Below are positions 24,480 through 32,706 of a stretch of 32,706 nt of DNA, piece after piece; positions within the stretch are counted from its first letter, which is position 1, and each line of letters opens with the position of its first letter. Source of the DNA: Paracoccaceae bacterium (lineage in GTDB: Bacteria; Pseudomonadota; Alphaproteobacteria; Rhodobacterales; Rhodobacteraceae); the NCBI GenBank assembly GCA_011523445.1, contig WTGT01000318.1:1-32706 (forward strand), written 5' to 3'. The notes below the pieces were generated by a model. It saw only the letters and a list, made by a program, of their open reading frames with translations. It did no database searches and had not been told where the DNA came from. A program made the position numbers and the translations under genes.

Positions 24480-25231
24480 TTGTTATGGTGAGCAATACAG
24501 GAAATCCCACCGCTGCATTTTTGGTAATTGGAGATGAAGTATTATCCGGCAGGACCCAGGACATGAATGTTGCCTTTATTGCCAAATCCCTAGATGAAAA
24601 AGGTGTGGATCTGGCGGAAGTCAGGATTGTTCCGGACGTTATTCCCACAATTGCTTCTGCCCTGAATGAATTAAGGCACAAATTCGACCTTGTATTTACG
24701 AGTGGGGGAATTGGCCCAACACATGATGATATGACCGCTGATGCAGTAGCAGAGGCTTTTTCAACCAAACTTGTCGTCAACAGTGAGGCCAAGGCCTTGA
24801 TTGAGGCCCGGGCTAAGGCACAGAGTCTTGAATTGAACGAAGCCCGTTTGCGTATGGCACGAATTCCCGTAGGAGCAAAACTTATCAATAACAGTGTTTC
24901 AGGTGCTCCCGGATTCAATATCGGGAATGTTTATGTCATGGCGGGTGTTCCAAAAATATTTCGGGCCATGGTAAGTGAGGTTATCCCCGGACTGCCCTCT
25001 GGAAAGCCACAATTGTCAAGAACGATCACCATAAATCGCCCAGAGGGGGAAATTGCTCATGAATTGGGCAGGATAGCCAATGAATGGCCCTCTGTCAGCA
25101 TAGGTTCCTACCCTTTTTTCAAGAACAATACCTCTGGGACCACCTATGGCTCAAATGTTGTTGTTCGAGGTCAGGACGAAGAGAGTGTTATCAAGGCGGA
25201 AAAGCAGATCAAGGAATTTTTCCTGAACTAG
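24476..25231 (+). CDS. CinA-like / molybdopterin-binding-domain protein
   Basis: A 251-residue stand-alone MoCF-binding-domain protein of the 'competence/damage-inducible protein A' type. Visible motifs are the N-terminal LVIGDEVLSGRTQD, the TSGGIGPTHDD nucleotide/phosphate-binding loop (75-85), and GAPGFNIGNVYVMAGVP. It lacks the C-terminal nicotinamide-nucleotide amidase domain of full CinA, as is usual in alphaproteobacteria, where that domain is encoded separately. Related proteins hydrolyse ADP-ribose or oxidised nicotinamide nucleotides, so a repair role in NAD metabolism is plausible. It overlaps the methyltransferase gene by 4 nt and ends directly against the rsmG stop on the other strand. 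Confidence 0.88.
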   Translation: MIVMVSNTGNPTAAFLVIGDEVLSGRTQDMNVAFIAKSLDEKGVDLAEVRIVPDVIPTIASALNELRHKFDLVFTSGGIGPTHDDMTADAVAEAFSTKLVVNSEAKALIEARAKAQSLELNEARLRMARIPVGAKLINNSVSGAPGFNIGNVYVMAGVPKIFRAMVSEVIPGLPSGKPQLSRTITINRPEGEIAHELGRIANEWPSVSIGSYPFFKNNTSGTTYGSNVVVRGQDEESVIKAEKQIKEFFLN

Positions 25232-25885
25232 TCAGCTCTGATTTAGGCCGTTTTTTCTGATGTTCTCTACAATCAGCACTGAACCTGTTTGATCCGTCCA
25301 ACTGGCCTTTTTTGCAAGGTCGAAATCCCATTCTCCAAAGGCTTCTGATAACTCATTGCCTACGTTTTTTCCTTTCAGGAATAGTGCCCTTCCATCCTTG
25401 ACCAGATGTTTTTCTGACCACTGGATCAGAGTAGCGAGATTGGTGACTGCCCTGGCTGATACAATGTTGGCATTTTGTGGCGTCAGATCTTCCACCCTTG
25501 ATCTTTGCACAATTGCATTGAGACCGAGCTTAAGCGTAACATGTCTCAGAAATTCGGCCTTGTAGTTATTTGACTCTACAAGGACGAATTCATTTTCGGG
25601 AGCATATTCCGATGCAATACAAGCCAAAACCAGACCTGGAAAACCACCACCTGAACCAATATCCATCCACTTGTACCTTATCTCATCGGGATACAGGGAA
25701 TATAATTGGGCCGAATCCAGAAAGTGCCTTAACCAAAGGGATTCCAGTGTCGTGATGGAAACAAGTTGCTTTCTTTTGTTCCACTTCACAAGGAGATCAT
25801 GGTATTGGTTCAGTTTGTCAAAGGTCACCGGTGAAAGATGCTGCTTCAGAAAGGATCTGGAATCCTCCCTGATCGATAATCCCAT
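25232..25885 (-). CDS. rsmG: 16S rRNA (guanine-527-N7)-methyltransferase RsmG
   Basis: SAM-dependent methyltransferase (GidB) that modifies G527 of 16S rRNA in the 530 loop. I start at ATG 25885, with AGGAG 10 nt upstream, giving 217 residues, the usual family length; the frame runs to a TTG at 25969. The SAM motif MDIGSGGGFPGLV is at about 74-86, preceded by LWLRHFLDS, and VSARAVTNLATLIQW and LFLKGKN follow as in the family. It ends the mnmE-mnmG-rsmG series. Its stop codon abuts the stop of the CinA-like gene head-on with no spacer. The parA-parB genes that usually follow it in alphaproteobacteria are absent here. Confidence 0.95.
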   Translation of the reverse strand: MGLSIREDSRSFLKQHLSPVTFDKLNQYHDLLVKWNKRKQLVSITTLESLWLRHFLDSAQLYSLYPDEIRYKWMDIGSGGGFPGLVLACIASEYAPENEFVLVESNNYKAEFLRHVTLKLGLNAIVQRSRVEDLTPQNANIVSARAVTNLATLIQWSEKHLVKDGRALFLKGKNVGNELSEAFGEWDFDLAKKASWTDQTGSVLIVENIRKNGLNQS

Positions 25886-25997
25886 GGACTCAGTACTCCT
25901 TTTGGATTTTCCCTCATAGTACCTGAAGGGATTGGCAAATCTGTTATTGGGTGTTGTCCTTGCTGGCAAATGTAAAACCTAAATTTACCGGTCCTTG

Positions 25998-27869
25998 TTA
26001 TTGACTTGCCTGGCTATAGGAGATCTGCCTGTTCACGGTCGAAAGGATATAGGCAAGAGCAGATGGAGTCATCCCTTCAATTCTGCCAGCCTGACCCAAG
26101 GTTTCCGGCCTGATTGTATCCAGTTTTGAACGCAACTCACCTGATAATCCCTTCATGGACATATAGTCGATTTCATCGGGTATCCTGCATCGTTCATCTT
26201 CGGTCAGGGATTTCGCTTCCTGATTTTGCCGTTTAAGGTAACGGGAATAGACAGAATCATTTTCCAGAAGAATTGTTGTTTGCTGGTCTATATCCTTAAG
26301 TTCTGGCCAGAATTCTGCCAATCTGGATAAATTCACTTCCGGATAGGTCAGCAGGTCCAGCCCCGTTCGTCTAATGCCATCCTTGCTTATCACAATTCCA
26401 TGATCCATGGCTTCGGTAGGTGACAGGGATTTCTTGACGAGTACATCACGATAATGTTCAAGGGCTTGCAGTTTTTCTCCAAACCTTTCCTTTCGCTCTG
26501 TTGATACAACACCCAATTCAATCCCCTTCGGTGTTAATCTTTGATCGGCATTATCCGCCCTTAGTGACAATCTGAACTCGGCCCGTGAAGTAAACATGCG
26601 ATAGGGTTCTGTGACTCCTCTGGTAATCAGATCATCAATCATCACTCCTATGTAGGATTCTGATCGCAAGAACTGAACGTTTTCCATGCCCAAGGCTTTT
26701 CTTGCAGCATTAAGTCCAGCCACTAATCCCTGGCCGGCGGCTTCCTCATAACCAGTGGTTCCATTGATCTGCCCGGCAAGGAACAGGTTCTCCAGATTCC
26801 TGGTTTCAAGTGTGTAACGTAACGATTTTGGATCAACATAATCATACTCGATGGCATAGCCAAATTGGGTAATTTTGGCCTGCTCCAGACCTTTTATGGA
26901 TTTTACAAACTCTTCCTGTGTTTCTTCGGGCAGGGAAGTCGAAATGCCGTTGGGATATACAAGTTCGGTGGTCAACCCTTCAGGTTCAAGGAATATCTGA
27001 TGGCTTTCACGTTCTGCAAACCTGACAACCTTGTCTTCTATTGAGGGACAATATCGGGGGCCGGTACTTTCGAAATAACCGCCATAAATGGCTGATTTGT
27101 CTAGATCTCGGCGAATGATGTCATGGGTCCGGGCATTGGTGTGGGTTATCGCACAGGAAATCTGCCTTGCGTGAGGTTTGCTGGACAGGAAAGAGAACAT
27201 TTCCGGTTTGTCATCTCCCGGTTGTTCTTCCAGTATCTCCCAATTGATGGTCCTACTGTCCAATCTTGGAGGTGTTCCGGTTTTCAAACGTCCAAGGGGA
27301 AAACCAAGATCATCGAGTCTCTCTGCAAGCCTGACTGCCGAAGGGTCACCTACCCGTCCTGCGGGTGTGGCTTTTTGTCCCAATCTGATTATCCCTCTCA
27401 GAAATGTACCCGTTGTCAAAACGACCGCCTTGGCTGTCAGCACCGTTCCATCGGCAAGTATAACACCCTCCAGCTTTCCATTGGCATAGTTGATATCAAC
27501 GACCTCTCCCTCTAGGATTGCAAGATTTGCCATTTGGGAAATGATGTTTTGCATTGCCTGTCGATAAAGTGCTCTATCCATCTGGGCCCGAGGCCCCTGG
27601 ACTGCAGGTCCCTTGCGGCGGTTGAGCATTCGAAACTGGATACCGGCCATGTCGGCAACCTGCCCCATGACTCCATCCATGGCATCAATTTCGCGTACAA
27701 GATGACCCTTTCCCAATCCGCCTATGGCTGGATTACAGGACATTTGGCCGATGCCATCAAATTTGAGTGTTATCAAAGCTGTTTCGGCTCCAGCGCGGGC
27801 AGAAGCTGCTGCTGCCTCACACCCGGCATGACCACCGCCAACCACAATAACATCATAGTGGTGTATCAT
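25998..27869 (-). CDS. mnmG: tRNA U34 carboxymethylaminomethyl-modification protein MnmG
   Basis: FAD-binding subunit (GidA) of the MnmEG complex, which adds a carboxymethylaminomethyl or aminomethyl group to wobble U34 of certain tRNAs using methylene-tetrahydrofolate. It has 623 residues, normal length. FAD motif VVGGGHAGCEAA is at 9-20, the SCNPAIGGLGKGH segment follows, then TGTPPRLD, GPRYCPSIEDK (tRNA/folate site, conserved Cys), AGQINGTTGYEEAAGQG, and a helical C-terminal domain ending in TPSALAYILSTV. The ATG directly abuts the mnmE TAA, so translation is probably coupled. The products work as a heterotetramer. Confidence 0.98.
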   Translation of the reverse strand: MIHHYDVIVVGGGHAGCEAAAASARAGAETALITLKFDGIGQMSCNPAIGGLGKGHLVREIDAMDGVMGQVADMAGIQFRMLNRRKGPAVQGPRAQMDRALYRQAMQNIISQMANLAILEGEVVDINYANGKLEGVILADGTVLTAKAVVLTTGTFLRGIIRLGQKATPAGRVGDPSAVRLAERLDDLGFPLGRLKTGTPPRLDSRTINWEILEEQPGDDKPEMFSFLSSKPHARQISCAITHTNARTHDIIRRDLDKSAIYGGYFESTGPRYCPSIEDKVVRFAERESHQIFLEPEGLTTELVYPNGISTSLPEETQEEFVKSIKGLEQAKITQFGYAIEYDYVDPKSLRYTLETRNLENLFLAGQINGTTGYEEAAGQGLVAGLNAARKALGMENVQFLRSESYIGVMIDDLITRGVTEPYRMFTSRAEFRLSLRADNADQRLTPKGIELGVVSTERKERFGEKLQALEHYRDVLVKKSLSPTEAMDHGIVISKDGIRRTGLDLLTYPEVNLSRLAEFWPELKDIDQQTTILLENDSVYSRYLKRQNQEAKSLTEDERCRIPDEIDYMSMKGLSGELRSKLDTIRPETLGQAGRIEGMTPSALAYILSTVNRQISYSQASQ

Positions 27870-29186
27870 TTACTTTCCTATACAGAAATTGGCGAAGATT
27901 TCTCCCAGTACCTGTTCTATATCTATTGTACCGGCTATTGTTTCAAGTGCCCTTATGGCCTGACGGAGGTCTTCGGCAACAATTTCATCCCGGCAATTTT
28001 CCCTTCCTAGCTCCGAATATGCCTTCGCCAGATGCTCAAGGGACTGGTTTATAGCCCGGCGATGTCTGGCATTCGTTACCACTCCCACCTTGGCAATCCG
28101 GTTCTCCAGTACCCTGGAGATATCTTGCAGCATCAGGTCAACCCCTTGGCCCGTTAATCCTGAAATTCCCCTGCTTTGTGTCTCCTTGATCAGGTCTGCC
28201 TTGGCCCGCAGTGCAAGATCTCCTTCCTGATATTCGATCTCCGGAAAGGGTTGTTGATCCTCTTCCAGCAGGAATATTCTCATATCGGCATCCCGAGCCC
28301 TGGTTTTTGTCCTCTCTATACCAATTTTCTCGATGGGATCACTGGAATCCCTTATGCCGGCAGTGTCCAGAAAACAAACAGGTAATCCTTCCAAATCCAT
28401 ATAAACCTCCAATACATCCCTTGTTGTTCCGGCATAGTTGGACGTAATGGCGGCTTCCCTGCCCGCGAGATAATTGAGAAGGGTGGATTTTCCCGAGTTG
28501 GGTTGACCAATTATGGCCACTTCAAAACCTTCTCGCAGCCTTTCAGCCATGGCTACACCACCAACCTCTCCCTCCAAGGTTTCCTGAAGTTGCAAAATCA
28601 CATTCCTGGCCTGATTTTTCACATTTGGTGGCAAATCCTCTTCGGAAAACTCTATTTCCGTTTCCAGCAGAGCAAGGCAATAGGTCAGATCCTTTTTCCA
28701 ACCCGATGAGGCTTTGGTAACAGTTCCATCATGGGCTAGGTGGGCCTGCTTTCTCTGGGCTTCGGTCTCTGCCTCAATCAAATCTCCCAATCCCTCGACT
28801 TGGGCCAGATCCATTTTGCCATTTTGCAATGCCCGCAATGTAAATTCTCCCGGTTCAGCCATTCGCAGACCTTCTTCAAGCAAGCAATTAGCCACTGCAT
28901 TGAGGGTAGCCCTGCCTCCGTGGATATGCAATTCTGCAGCTTCTTCCCCGGTATAGCTTTGCCCGTTCGGGAAAAATACCACCATGGCCTGGTCCAGGAA
29001 TTCGCCGCTTTGCGGATGCTTTAGCCTTCTGAGGGACAACTCCCTTTCTTGTGGGACACTGCCGATTAGGTCAATCAATACCTTGGCTGTTTTAGCACCT
29101 GAAATCCTGATTATGGCCACAGCCGACTTGCCCTTGGCTGTGGCAGGGGCAAAAATCGTTTCTTTTGAAAGACCGGAGAAGATCAA
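27870..29186 (-). CDS. mnmE: tRNA modification GTPase MnmE
   Basis: GTPase partner of MnmG in U34 tRNA modification, 438 residues. The N-terminal tetrahydrofolate-binding domain starts ETIFAPATAKGKSAVAIIRI. The G domain has G1 GQPNSGKS (227-234), G2 TTRD (254-257), and G3 DTAG (274-277); the C-terminus ends in the catalytic C-x-G-K motif (Cys435). No upstream ATG exists, and the start appears to be TTG at 29186, with AAAGGA about 9 nt upstream. Between rho and mnmG, in the usual alphaproteobacterial order. Potassium-dependent G-domain dimerisation drives the reaction in known members. Confidence 0.97.
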   Translation of the reverse strand: MIFSGLSKETIFAPATAKGKSAVAIIRISGAKTAKVLIDLIGSVPQERELSLRRLKHPQSGEFLDQAMVVFFPNGQSYTGEEAAELHIHGGRATLNAVANCLLEEGLRMAEPGEFTLRALQNGKMDLAQVEGLGDLIEAETEAQRKQAHLAHDGTVTKASSGWKKDLTYCLALLETEIEFSEEDLPPNVKNQARNVILQLQETLEGEVGGVAMAERLREGFEVAIIGQPNSGKSTLLNYLAGREAAITSNYAGTTRDVLEVYMDLEGLPVCFLDTAGIRDSSDPIEKIGIERTKTRARDADMRIFLLEEDQQPFPEIEYQEGDLALRAKADLIKETQSRGISGLTGQGVDLMLQDISRVLENRIAKVGVVTNARHRRAINQSLEHLAKAYSELGRENCRDEIVAEDLRQAIRALETIAGTIDIEQVLGEIFANFCIGK

Positions 29187-29257
29187 GTGATTTGATCCTT
29201 TATATCAAGTGGAAAGACTTAACACCTTTCCTGAAATCGTCACGTATTCCTTCCCGT

Positions 29258-30535
29258 TCAGGATTTCATGGACATGAAAAACTCGGCATTGGACTTGGTT
29301 ACCTTCAGCTTTGAAATCAAAAATTCAATTGCCTCTGTTGTTCCCATCTGGGTCAATATTCTGCGCAGCATAAATGTCTTCTGCAGATCATCAGGTGCAA
29401 CCAGCAGATCCTCTTTTCTGGTACCGGATTTCAGAATGTCCATCGATGGATAAACCCGCTTGTCTGCCACTTTTCTGTCAAGAACTATTTCGGAATTACC
29501 CGTTCCCTTGAATTCTTCGAAAATGACTTCATCCATTCGGCTTCCTGTATCGATCAAGGCCGTGGCCACAATTGTCAATGAACCTCCCTCTTCAATATTT
29601 CTGGCGGCACCAAAAAATCTCTTGGGTCGCTGCAGTGCATTGGCATCAACACCCCCGCTGAGAACTTTCCCCGATGAGGGAACCACGGCATTAAAGGCTC
29701 GACCCAGTCGGGTAATGGAATCCAGAAGGATGATAACGTCCTTTTTGTTTTCTACCAACCGCTTGGCTTTCTCGATGACCATTTCGGAAACTGCCACATG
29801 GCGCGTTGCAGGTTCATCAAAGGTTGAGGAAACCACCTCTCCCTTGACACTTCGCTGCATGTCGGTCACCTCTTCCGGTCGTTCATCGACCAGTAACACG
29901 ATCAGGAAAACCTCGGGGTGATTCAATTCGATGGAGTGTGCAATATTTTGCAAAAGAACCGTTTTTCCTGTCCTGGGTGGAGCAACAATCAGGGCACGTT
30001 GACCTTTTCCAAGCGGAGAAACCAAATCTATAACCCTGGCCGAGAGATCCTTCGAACTTCCTGGAGGCAGTTCCATTCTCAGAGGTTCGTCAGGATAGAG
30101 TGGTGTTAGATTGTCGAAATGGACACGATTACGCGCGGTTTCGGGCTCGGAATAGTCCAGGCTGGTTACCCTGGTAAGAGTAAAATAATTCTGGTCTCCA
30201 GTGGGGGCCTTCAATATTCCTGTAACCGTTGAACCTGTACGGAGGCCGAATTTTTTGATTACATCCGGGCTGACGTATATGTCATCTGGTCCTGGAAGGT
30301 AATTTGCCTCACGGGATCTCAAAAAACCAAACCCGTCCTGCAAGACTTCCAAAACACCGTCATCACTTACAATATTCCATCCCACCTCAGCCCTGTTTTT
30401 GAGGATCTGGAACATTATGTCCCCCTTCCTCATGGTGGAAATATTTTCAATTTCCAACTCGGTGGCCATGGAGAGGAGTGTTGAGGGTGATTTGGCCTTC
30501 AGTTCACCCATCGAGATTGTTTGTTCTTCAGTCAT
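29258..30535 (-). CDS. rho: Transcription termination factor Rho
   Basis: Hexameric RNA helicase that terminates transcription. It has 425 residues from ATG 30535, which has AGGA 8 nt upstream; the frame reaches GTG 30559 and an ATG at 30544. The N-terminal helical domain has GELKAKSPSTLL, and the RNA-binding cold-shock-like domain contains DGFGFLRS and DDIYVSPDVIKKFGLRTG. The ATPase core has Walker A APPRTGKT (about 185-192), Q-loop segment NALQRPKRFFGAARNIEEGGSL and arginine-finger region. It lies in the hemJ-rho-mnmE order with a long 247-bp leader, in which a sigma-70-like promoter can be drawn. The leader length fits autoregulation, as known for rho in other bacteria. Confidence 0.98.
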   Translation of the reverse strand: MTEEQTISMGELKAKSPSTLLSMATELEIENISTMRKGDIMFQILKNRAEVGWNIVSDDGVLEVLQDGFGFLRSREANYLPGPDDIYVSPDVIKKFGLRTGSTVTGILKAPTGDQNYFTLTRVTSLDYSEPETARNRVHFDNLTPLYPDEPLRMELPPGSSKDLSARVIDLVSPLGKGQRALIVAPPRTGKTVLLQNIAHSIELNHPEVFLIVLLVDERPEEVTDMQRSVKGEVVSSTFDEPATRHVAVSEMVIEKAKRLVENKKDVIILLDSITRLGRAFNAVVPSSGKVLSGGVDANALQRPKRFFGAARNIEEGGSLTIVATALIDTGSRMDEVIFEEFKGTGNSEIVLDRKVADKRVYPSMDILKSGTRKEDLLVAPDDLQKTFMLRRILTQMGTTEAIEFLISKLKVTKSNAEFFMSMKS

Positions 30536-30665
30536 AGAATCCATCCTGTCACAAGACACTGAAAAAATAAAAATTGACTTTCTTAGAGATTACACACCAG
30601 AAGGACTCTGGCGGTTGTCGGTGCAAAGGTACAATTTATACAAAGCCCCTTTCACCTTTGTCATT

Positions 30666-30694
30666 AGAATAAAGAGTAAAAAAATTAATTACAA
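30666..30694 (-). promoter_or_regulatory. Predicted promoter of rho
   Basis: On the minus strand TTGTAA (30694-30689), a 17-bp spacer and TATTCT (30671-30666) resemble a housekeeping promoter (4/6 matches at each element as read). It would give a leader of roughly 125 nt before rho. The surrounding sequence is AT-rich, which raises the chance of a false match. Confidence 0.35.
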
Positions 30695-30782
30695 CAAGAA
30701 AAATCTGGTCTTGTCCCAATTATTGTTGATTTAGGGACCTTCCTAACCGTGTAATGTTGTAATGAACTTCCTTGGTCAGATG

Positions 30783-31223
30783 TTAAAACGGTTTAATAAC
30801 AGCAAGAAGAACAATGATAATCAAAAGCACCGTTGGTATTTCATTCATCCATTTGAAGGTTCTTCCGCTTATCCGACACGTTCCGGCCATCAACTCCTTC
30901 CTTTTTGAAGCCAGCCAAAAATGAAATACCGAAAGCAATAAAACTGCTGCCAGCTTGATCCAGATCCAAGAGAATTGGGGGTTTACTACACCTGGAATAG
31001 CAAGAAGTATCAGACCGAAAATCCAAGTAGCCAGCATGGCAGGTGTGGTAATGATCTTCAACAGGCGAGTTTCCATTGTGGTAAACAGTGTGCCGGTTTT
31101 TGGATCATTTCCTTCGGTTACATGGTAAAAGTAGAGCCTTGGCAGATAAAACAGACCGGCCATCCAACAAACAAAAGAAATTATATGAAGGGCTTTTATC
31201 CACGGATAGAGTTCATACAGCAT
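30783..31223 (-). CDS. hemJ: Protoporphyrinogen IX oxidase HemJ
   Basis: Integral membrane enzyme of heme biosynthesis that oxidises protoporphyrinogen IX to protoporphyrin IX in bacteria lacking HemG/HemY. It has about 146 residues and four membrane helices. The conserved N-terminal segment YPWIKALHIISFVCWMAGLF carries the essential His, and FYLPRLYFYH the conserved Arg and second His; a FKWMNEIPTVLLIIIV tail closes the protein. The start is ATG 31223, or TTG 31238, which would overlap the preceding gene; neither has an ideal ribosome binding site. It is normally next to rho in alphaproteobacteria, as here, but hemE is not adjacent in this window. Confidence 0.93.
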   Translation of the reverse strand: MLYELYPWIKALHIISFVCWMAGLFYLPRLYFYHVTEGNDPKTGTLFTTMETRLLKIITTPAMLATWIFGLILLAIPGVVNPQFSWIWIKLAAVLLLSVFHFWLASKRKELMAGTCRISGRTFKWMNEIPTVLLIIIVLLAVIKPF

Positions 31224-31227
31224 AAAA

Positions 31228-32085
31228 TTAAATTTCAATCCTCATCAAATCTGCACCAACTGATAATTTACCTGCCCAGGTTTTTCTCACTTCTTTGTAA
31301 AAATCTATCTGTCTTACCTTTTTCTCGTCCGTGGGAGTAAAATGATTGAGAACAAGGTGACCTACCTCTGCTTCCGTTGCAATTCGTCCAACATCTTCAC
31401 ACCTGGTATGACCGTTGGTGATGTGTTCCAAAAGGTTTGGTTTTACTTTCTCCAATCTTTGGCACATTTTCTTCACACCTTCATAATGCATAGCTTCGTG
31501 GAGCATTACATCGGCTTTCCTGGAAAAATTACTCAATTGGGGAAAATATGCCGTATCGGAGGAAAGAACTACTGATTTATCACCGATTTCAAAGCGTAAG
31601 GCATAGCAATGGTATATTGGTGGATGTTGGACTCTCAATGCCGTTACTTTTACCGTATTGTCATCCAACACCTGACCTTCGGTATATTCAACAGGATTGT
31701 ACTGGTCTGAAAATGGTGCTTGTTGTTCGTCCTTGATACGGGTTTCAATGTCAAACCTCTGTGACTGGTAAAATCCCTCCAATAGTAATTTAAGTCCTGG
31801 CGGTCCGTAGACATCTGTTTTCCTTGGAATTGCTGAAACCCACTTTGTGTGCAGCAATGGGCCCAATTCAAGATTATGATCAGAATGGTGGTGTGTAATA
31901 ATGATTGTTTGGATATCTTTCAGGTCGTAACCAGCCTCTACAATTTGTCGTGTTACTCCCAAACCGGCATCAATCAAATATAACTTACCTCCTACATCCA
32001 GTAAAGTTGATGTTGGCCAACTGGAGCCCCTGGACAATCTCGGACCTCCCCTGGTTCCCAATAATACCATTGTTATATTTTTCAA
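31228..32085 (-). CDS. Metallo-beta-lactamase-fold hydrolase (RNase Z / AtsA-like)
   Basis: Soluble zinc hydrolase fold, 285 residues. It has the family's first strand MVLLGTRGGPRLSRGSS, LYLIDAGLG, the zinc motif HHHSDH (65-70), VVLSSDTAYFP with the bridging Asp, LHEAMH, a late TNGHTRCEDVG and the final HFTP with a zinc His. This arrangement is typical of RNase Z-like and arylsulfatase AtsA-like proteins, with no beta-lactamase activity expected. The start appears to be TTG 32085 (AGGA 7 nt upstream), with ATG at codon 6 as alternative. It sits directly upstream of hemJ, whose start overlaps or nearly touches its end. Substrate unknown. Confidence 0.88.
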   Translation of the reverse strand: MKNITMVLLGTRGGPRLSRGSSWPTSTLLDVGGKLYLIDAGLGVTRQIVEAGYDLKDIQTIIITHHHSDHNLELGPLLHTKWVSAIPRKTDVYGPPGLKLLLEGFYQSQRFDIETRIKDEQQAPFSDQYNPVEYTEGQVLDDNTVKVTALRVQHPPIYHCYALRFEIGDKSVVLSSDTAYFPQLSNFSRKADVMLHEAMHYEGVKKMCQRLEKVKPNLLEHITNGHTRCEDVGRIATEAEVGHLVLNHFTPTDEKKVRQIDFYKEVRKTWAGKLSVGADLMRIEI

Positions 32086-32196
32086 TTCTCTTTCCTGGTT
32101 TGGTTTTGTACCCGTCGTTCGAATTCACCGAATGGATTTTTCAGGTGTTTTTGCCTTCTTTAACCAATTAATCCATCGATTTTCGATTTTACTGAA

Positions 32197-32706
32197 TTAC
32201 TTCTGGTTTGGTTTTTTCCAATCAAGTTCACCTGATTCAAGATTTTCATTAATCAAATCCTTGATGTGTTTAAAAATGACCGATTGATAATCTGACATCA
32301 ATTCTTCTTTTGGTCCAACCAGATAAACGGTTCTACTCAAAGTATTCAGCTTTATTGGTACCGCCTTGCAATATCCCATTTGAATATCATTAGAGAAAAG
32401 TGCCGTTGGTGCCACACAGAATCTTCTTTTCTGTTTTACCAATTCCTTTCTTATCGTATACGAACTTATTTCAATTACATCATTCAGCTCCAAGCCCAAG
32501 TTACTCAGGCCATCATCAACTTTGGCTCGGAGTTCTATATCGTTACCATCAAATAGCATAGGCAATTTTTGTAATACCTCCAAGGGTACTGGTAAAGGAA
32601 TTTCACTTATAATTTCGGGATCGCCAATCAATTTTAATTCTTCACTATATAGCAGTGATTCCCGCTTAGATTCTATACCCCTATAAACAGAGGGATTACG
32701 ACGCTG
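32197..32706 (-). CDS. LysR-family transcriptional regulator, C-terminal part
   Basis: The frame stays open to the right edge, so only the last 169 residues are seen; the DNA-binding N-terminus lies outside. The sequence fits the LysR effector-binding domain: LKLIGDP followed by a hydrophobic segment, LQKLPMLFDGNDIELRAKVD, a second subdomain with VIEISSYTIRKELVKQKRRFCVAPTALF, and the closing LSRTVYLVGPKEELMSD. The order resembles Nac/Cbl-type LysR regulators. It is transcribed towards the metallo-hydrolase gene (111 bp gap), and the target is unknown. A TTG at 32631 inside the frame should not be taken as the true start. Confidence 0.75.
   Translation of the reverse strand, partial: QRRNPSVYRGIESKRESLLYSEELKLIGDPEIISEIPLPVPLEVLQKLPMLFDGNDIELRAKVDDGLSNLGLELNDVIEISSYTIRKELVKQKRRFCVAPTALFSNDIQMGYCKAVPIKLNTLSRTVYLVGPKEELMSDYQSVIFKHIKDLINENLESGELDWKKPNQK

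Noticed and set aside
30677..30714. Rho-independent terminator between hemJ and rho
   Set aside because: ACAAGA/TCTTGT is a weak AU-rich stem and the seven-U run on the minus strand lies about 9 nt beyond it; it also overlaps the candidate rho promoter.
31228..32085. Beta-lactamase
   Set aside because: Motif order matches RNase Z/AtsA-like hydrolases, and no secretion signal is present.

Overview
This window looks like a chromosomal segment of a heterotrophic alphaproteobacterium with moderate-to-low GC, probably free-living and possibly marine. The clearest evidence is the minus-strand block hemJ - rho - mnmE - mnmG - rsmG at 25.2-31.2 kb, the order classically found near the replication origin in Alphaproteobacteria. 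The organism cannot be named from the sequence alone. TGA is used as an ordinary stop by several intact genes, so the genetic code is standard.

Layout. (a) 1-3629, minus: a sugar-type ABC importer with a solute-binding protein, a MalF-type permease carrying an unusual extracytoplasmic insert, and a MalG-type permease with a long membrane-embedded N-terminal extension, cut by the left edge. (b) 3924-5736: a tandem SnoaL-like protein and a convergent short-chain dehydrogenase (SDR). (c) 5992-10422, plus: a compact acyl-CoA operon with an aminoglycoside-phosphotransferase-fold kinase, an ACAD10/11-type acyl-CoA dehydrogenase, a class III CoA-transferase and an HMG-CoA-lyase-like enzyme. It resembles the kinase/dehydrogenase pair that removes the hydroxyl from 4-hydroxyacyl-CoAs. 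(d) 10702-19770, plus: a GtsABC-type glucose-family importer with its ATPase, then an SDR, a GMC flavoprotein oxidoreductase interrupted by an in-frame TGA, a DUF993 aldolase-like protein and a LacI-family repressor. (e) 19986-22557, plus: a 1,5-anhydro-D-fructose-reductase-like enzyme and a family I CoA-transferase. (f) 22682-23386, minus: an SDR-fold protein lacking the catalytic Tyr and Lys. (g) 23508-25231, plus: an orphan adenine methyltransferase overlapping a CinA/MoaB-domain gene. (h) 25232-32706, minus: rsmG, mnmG, mnmE, rho, hemJ, a metallo-beta-lactamase-fold hydrolase and the C-terminal part of a LysR regulator running off the right edge.

The most interesting regulatory signal is a perfect 12-bp palindrome, TGGAACGTTCCA. 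It occurs just downstream of the predicted -10 elements of both the gts operon and the anhydrofructose-reductase-like operon, and a LacI repressor gene lies between the two. This ties (d) and (e) into one probable sugar regulon: import of a hexose or related cyclitol or anhydrosugar, followed by redox steps on the unphosphorylated sugar. A degenerate 9/12 copy overlaps the predicted -10 of transporter (a). Both solute-binding-protein genes are followed by a strong RNA hairpin before the permease gene, as expected where binding protein must be made in excess. No rRNA, tRNA, CRISPR array, insertion sequence or prophage was recognised.
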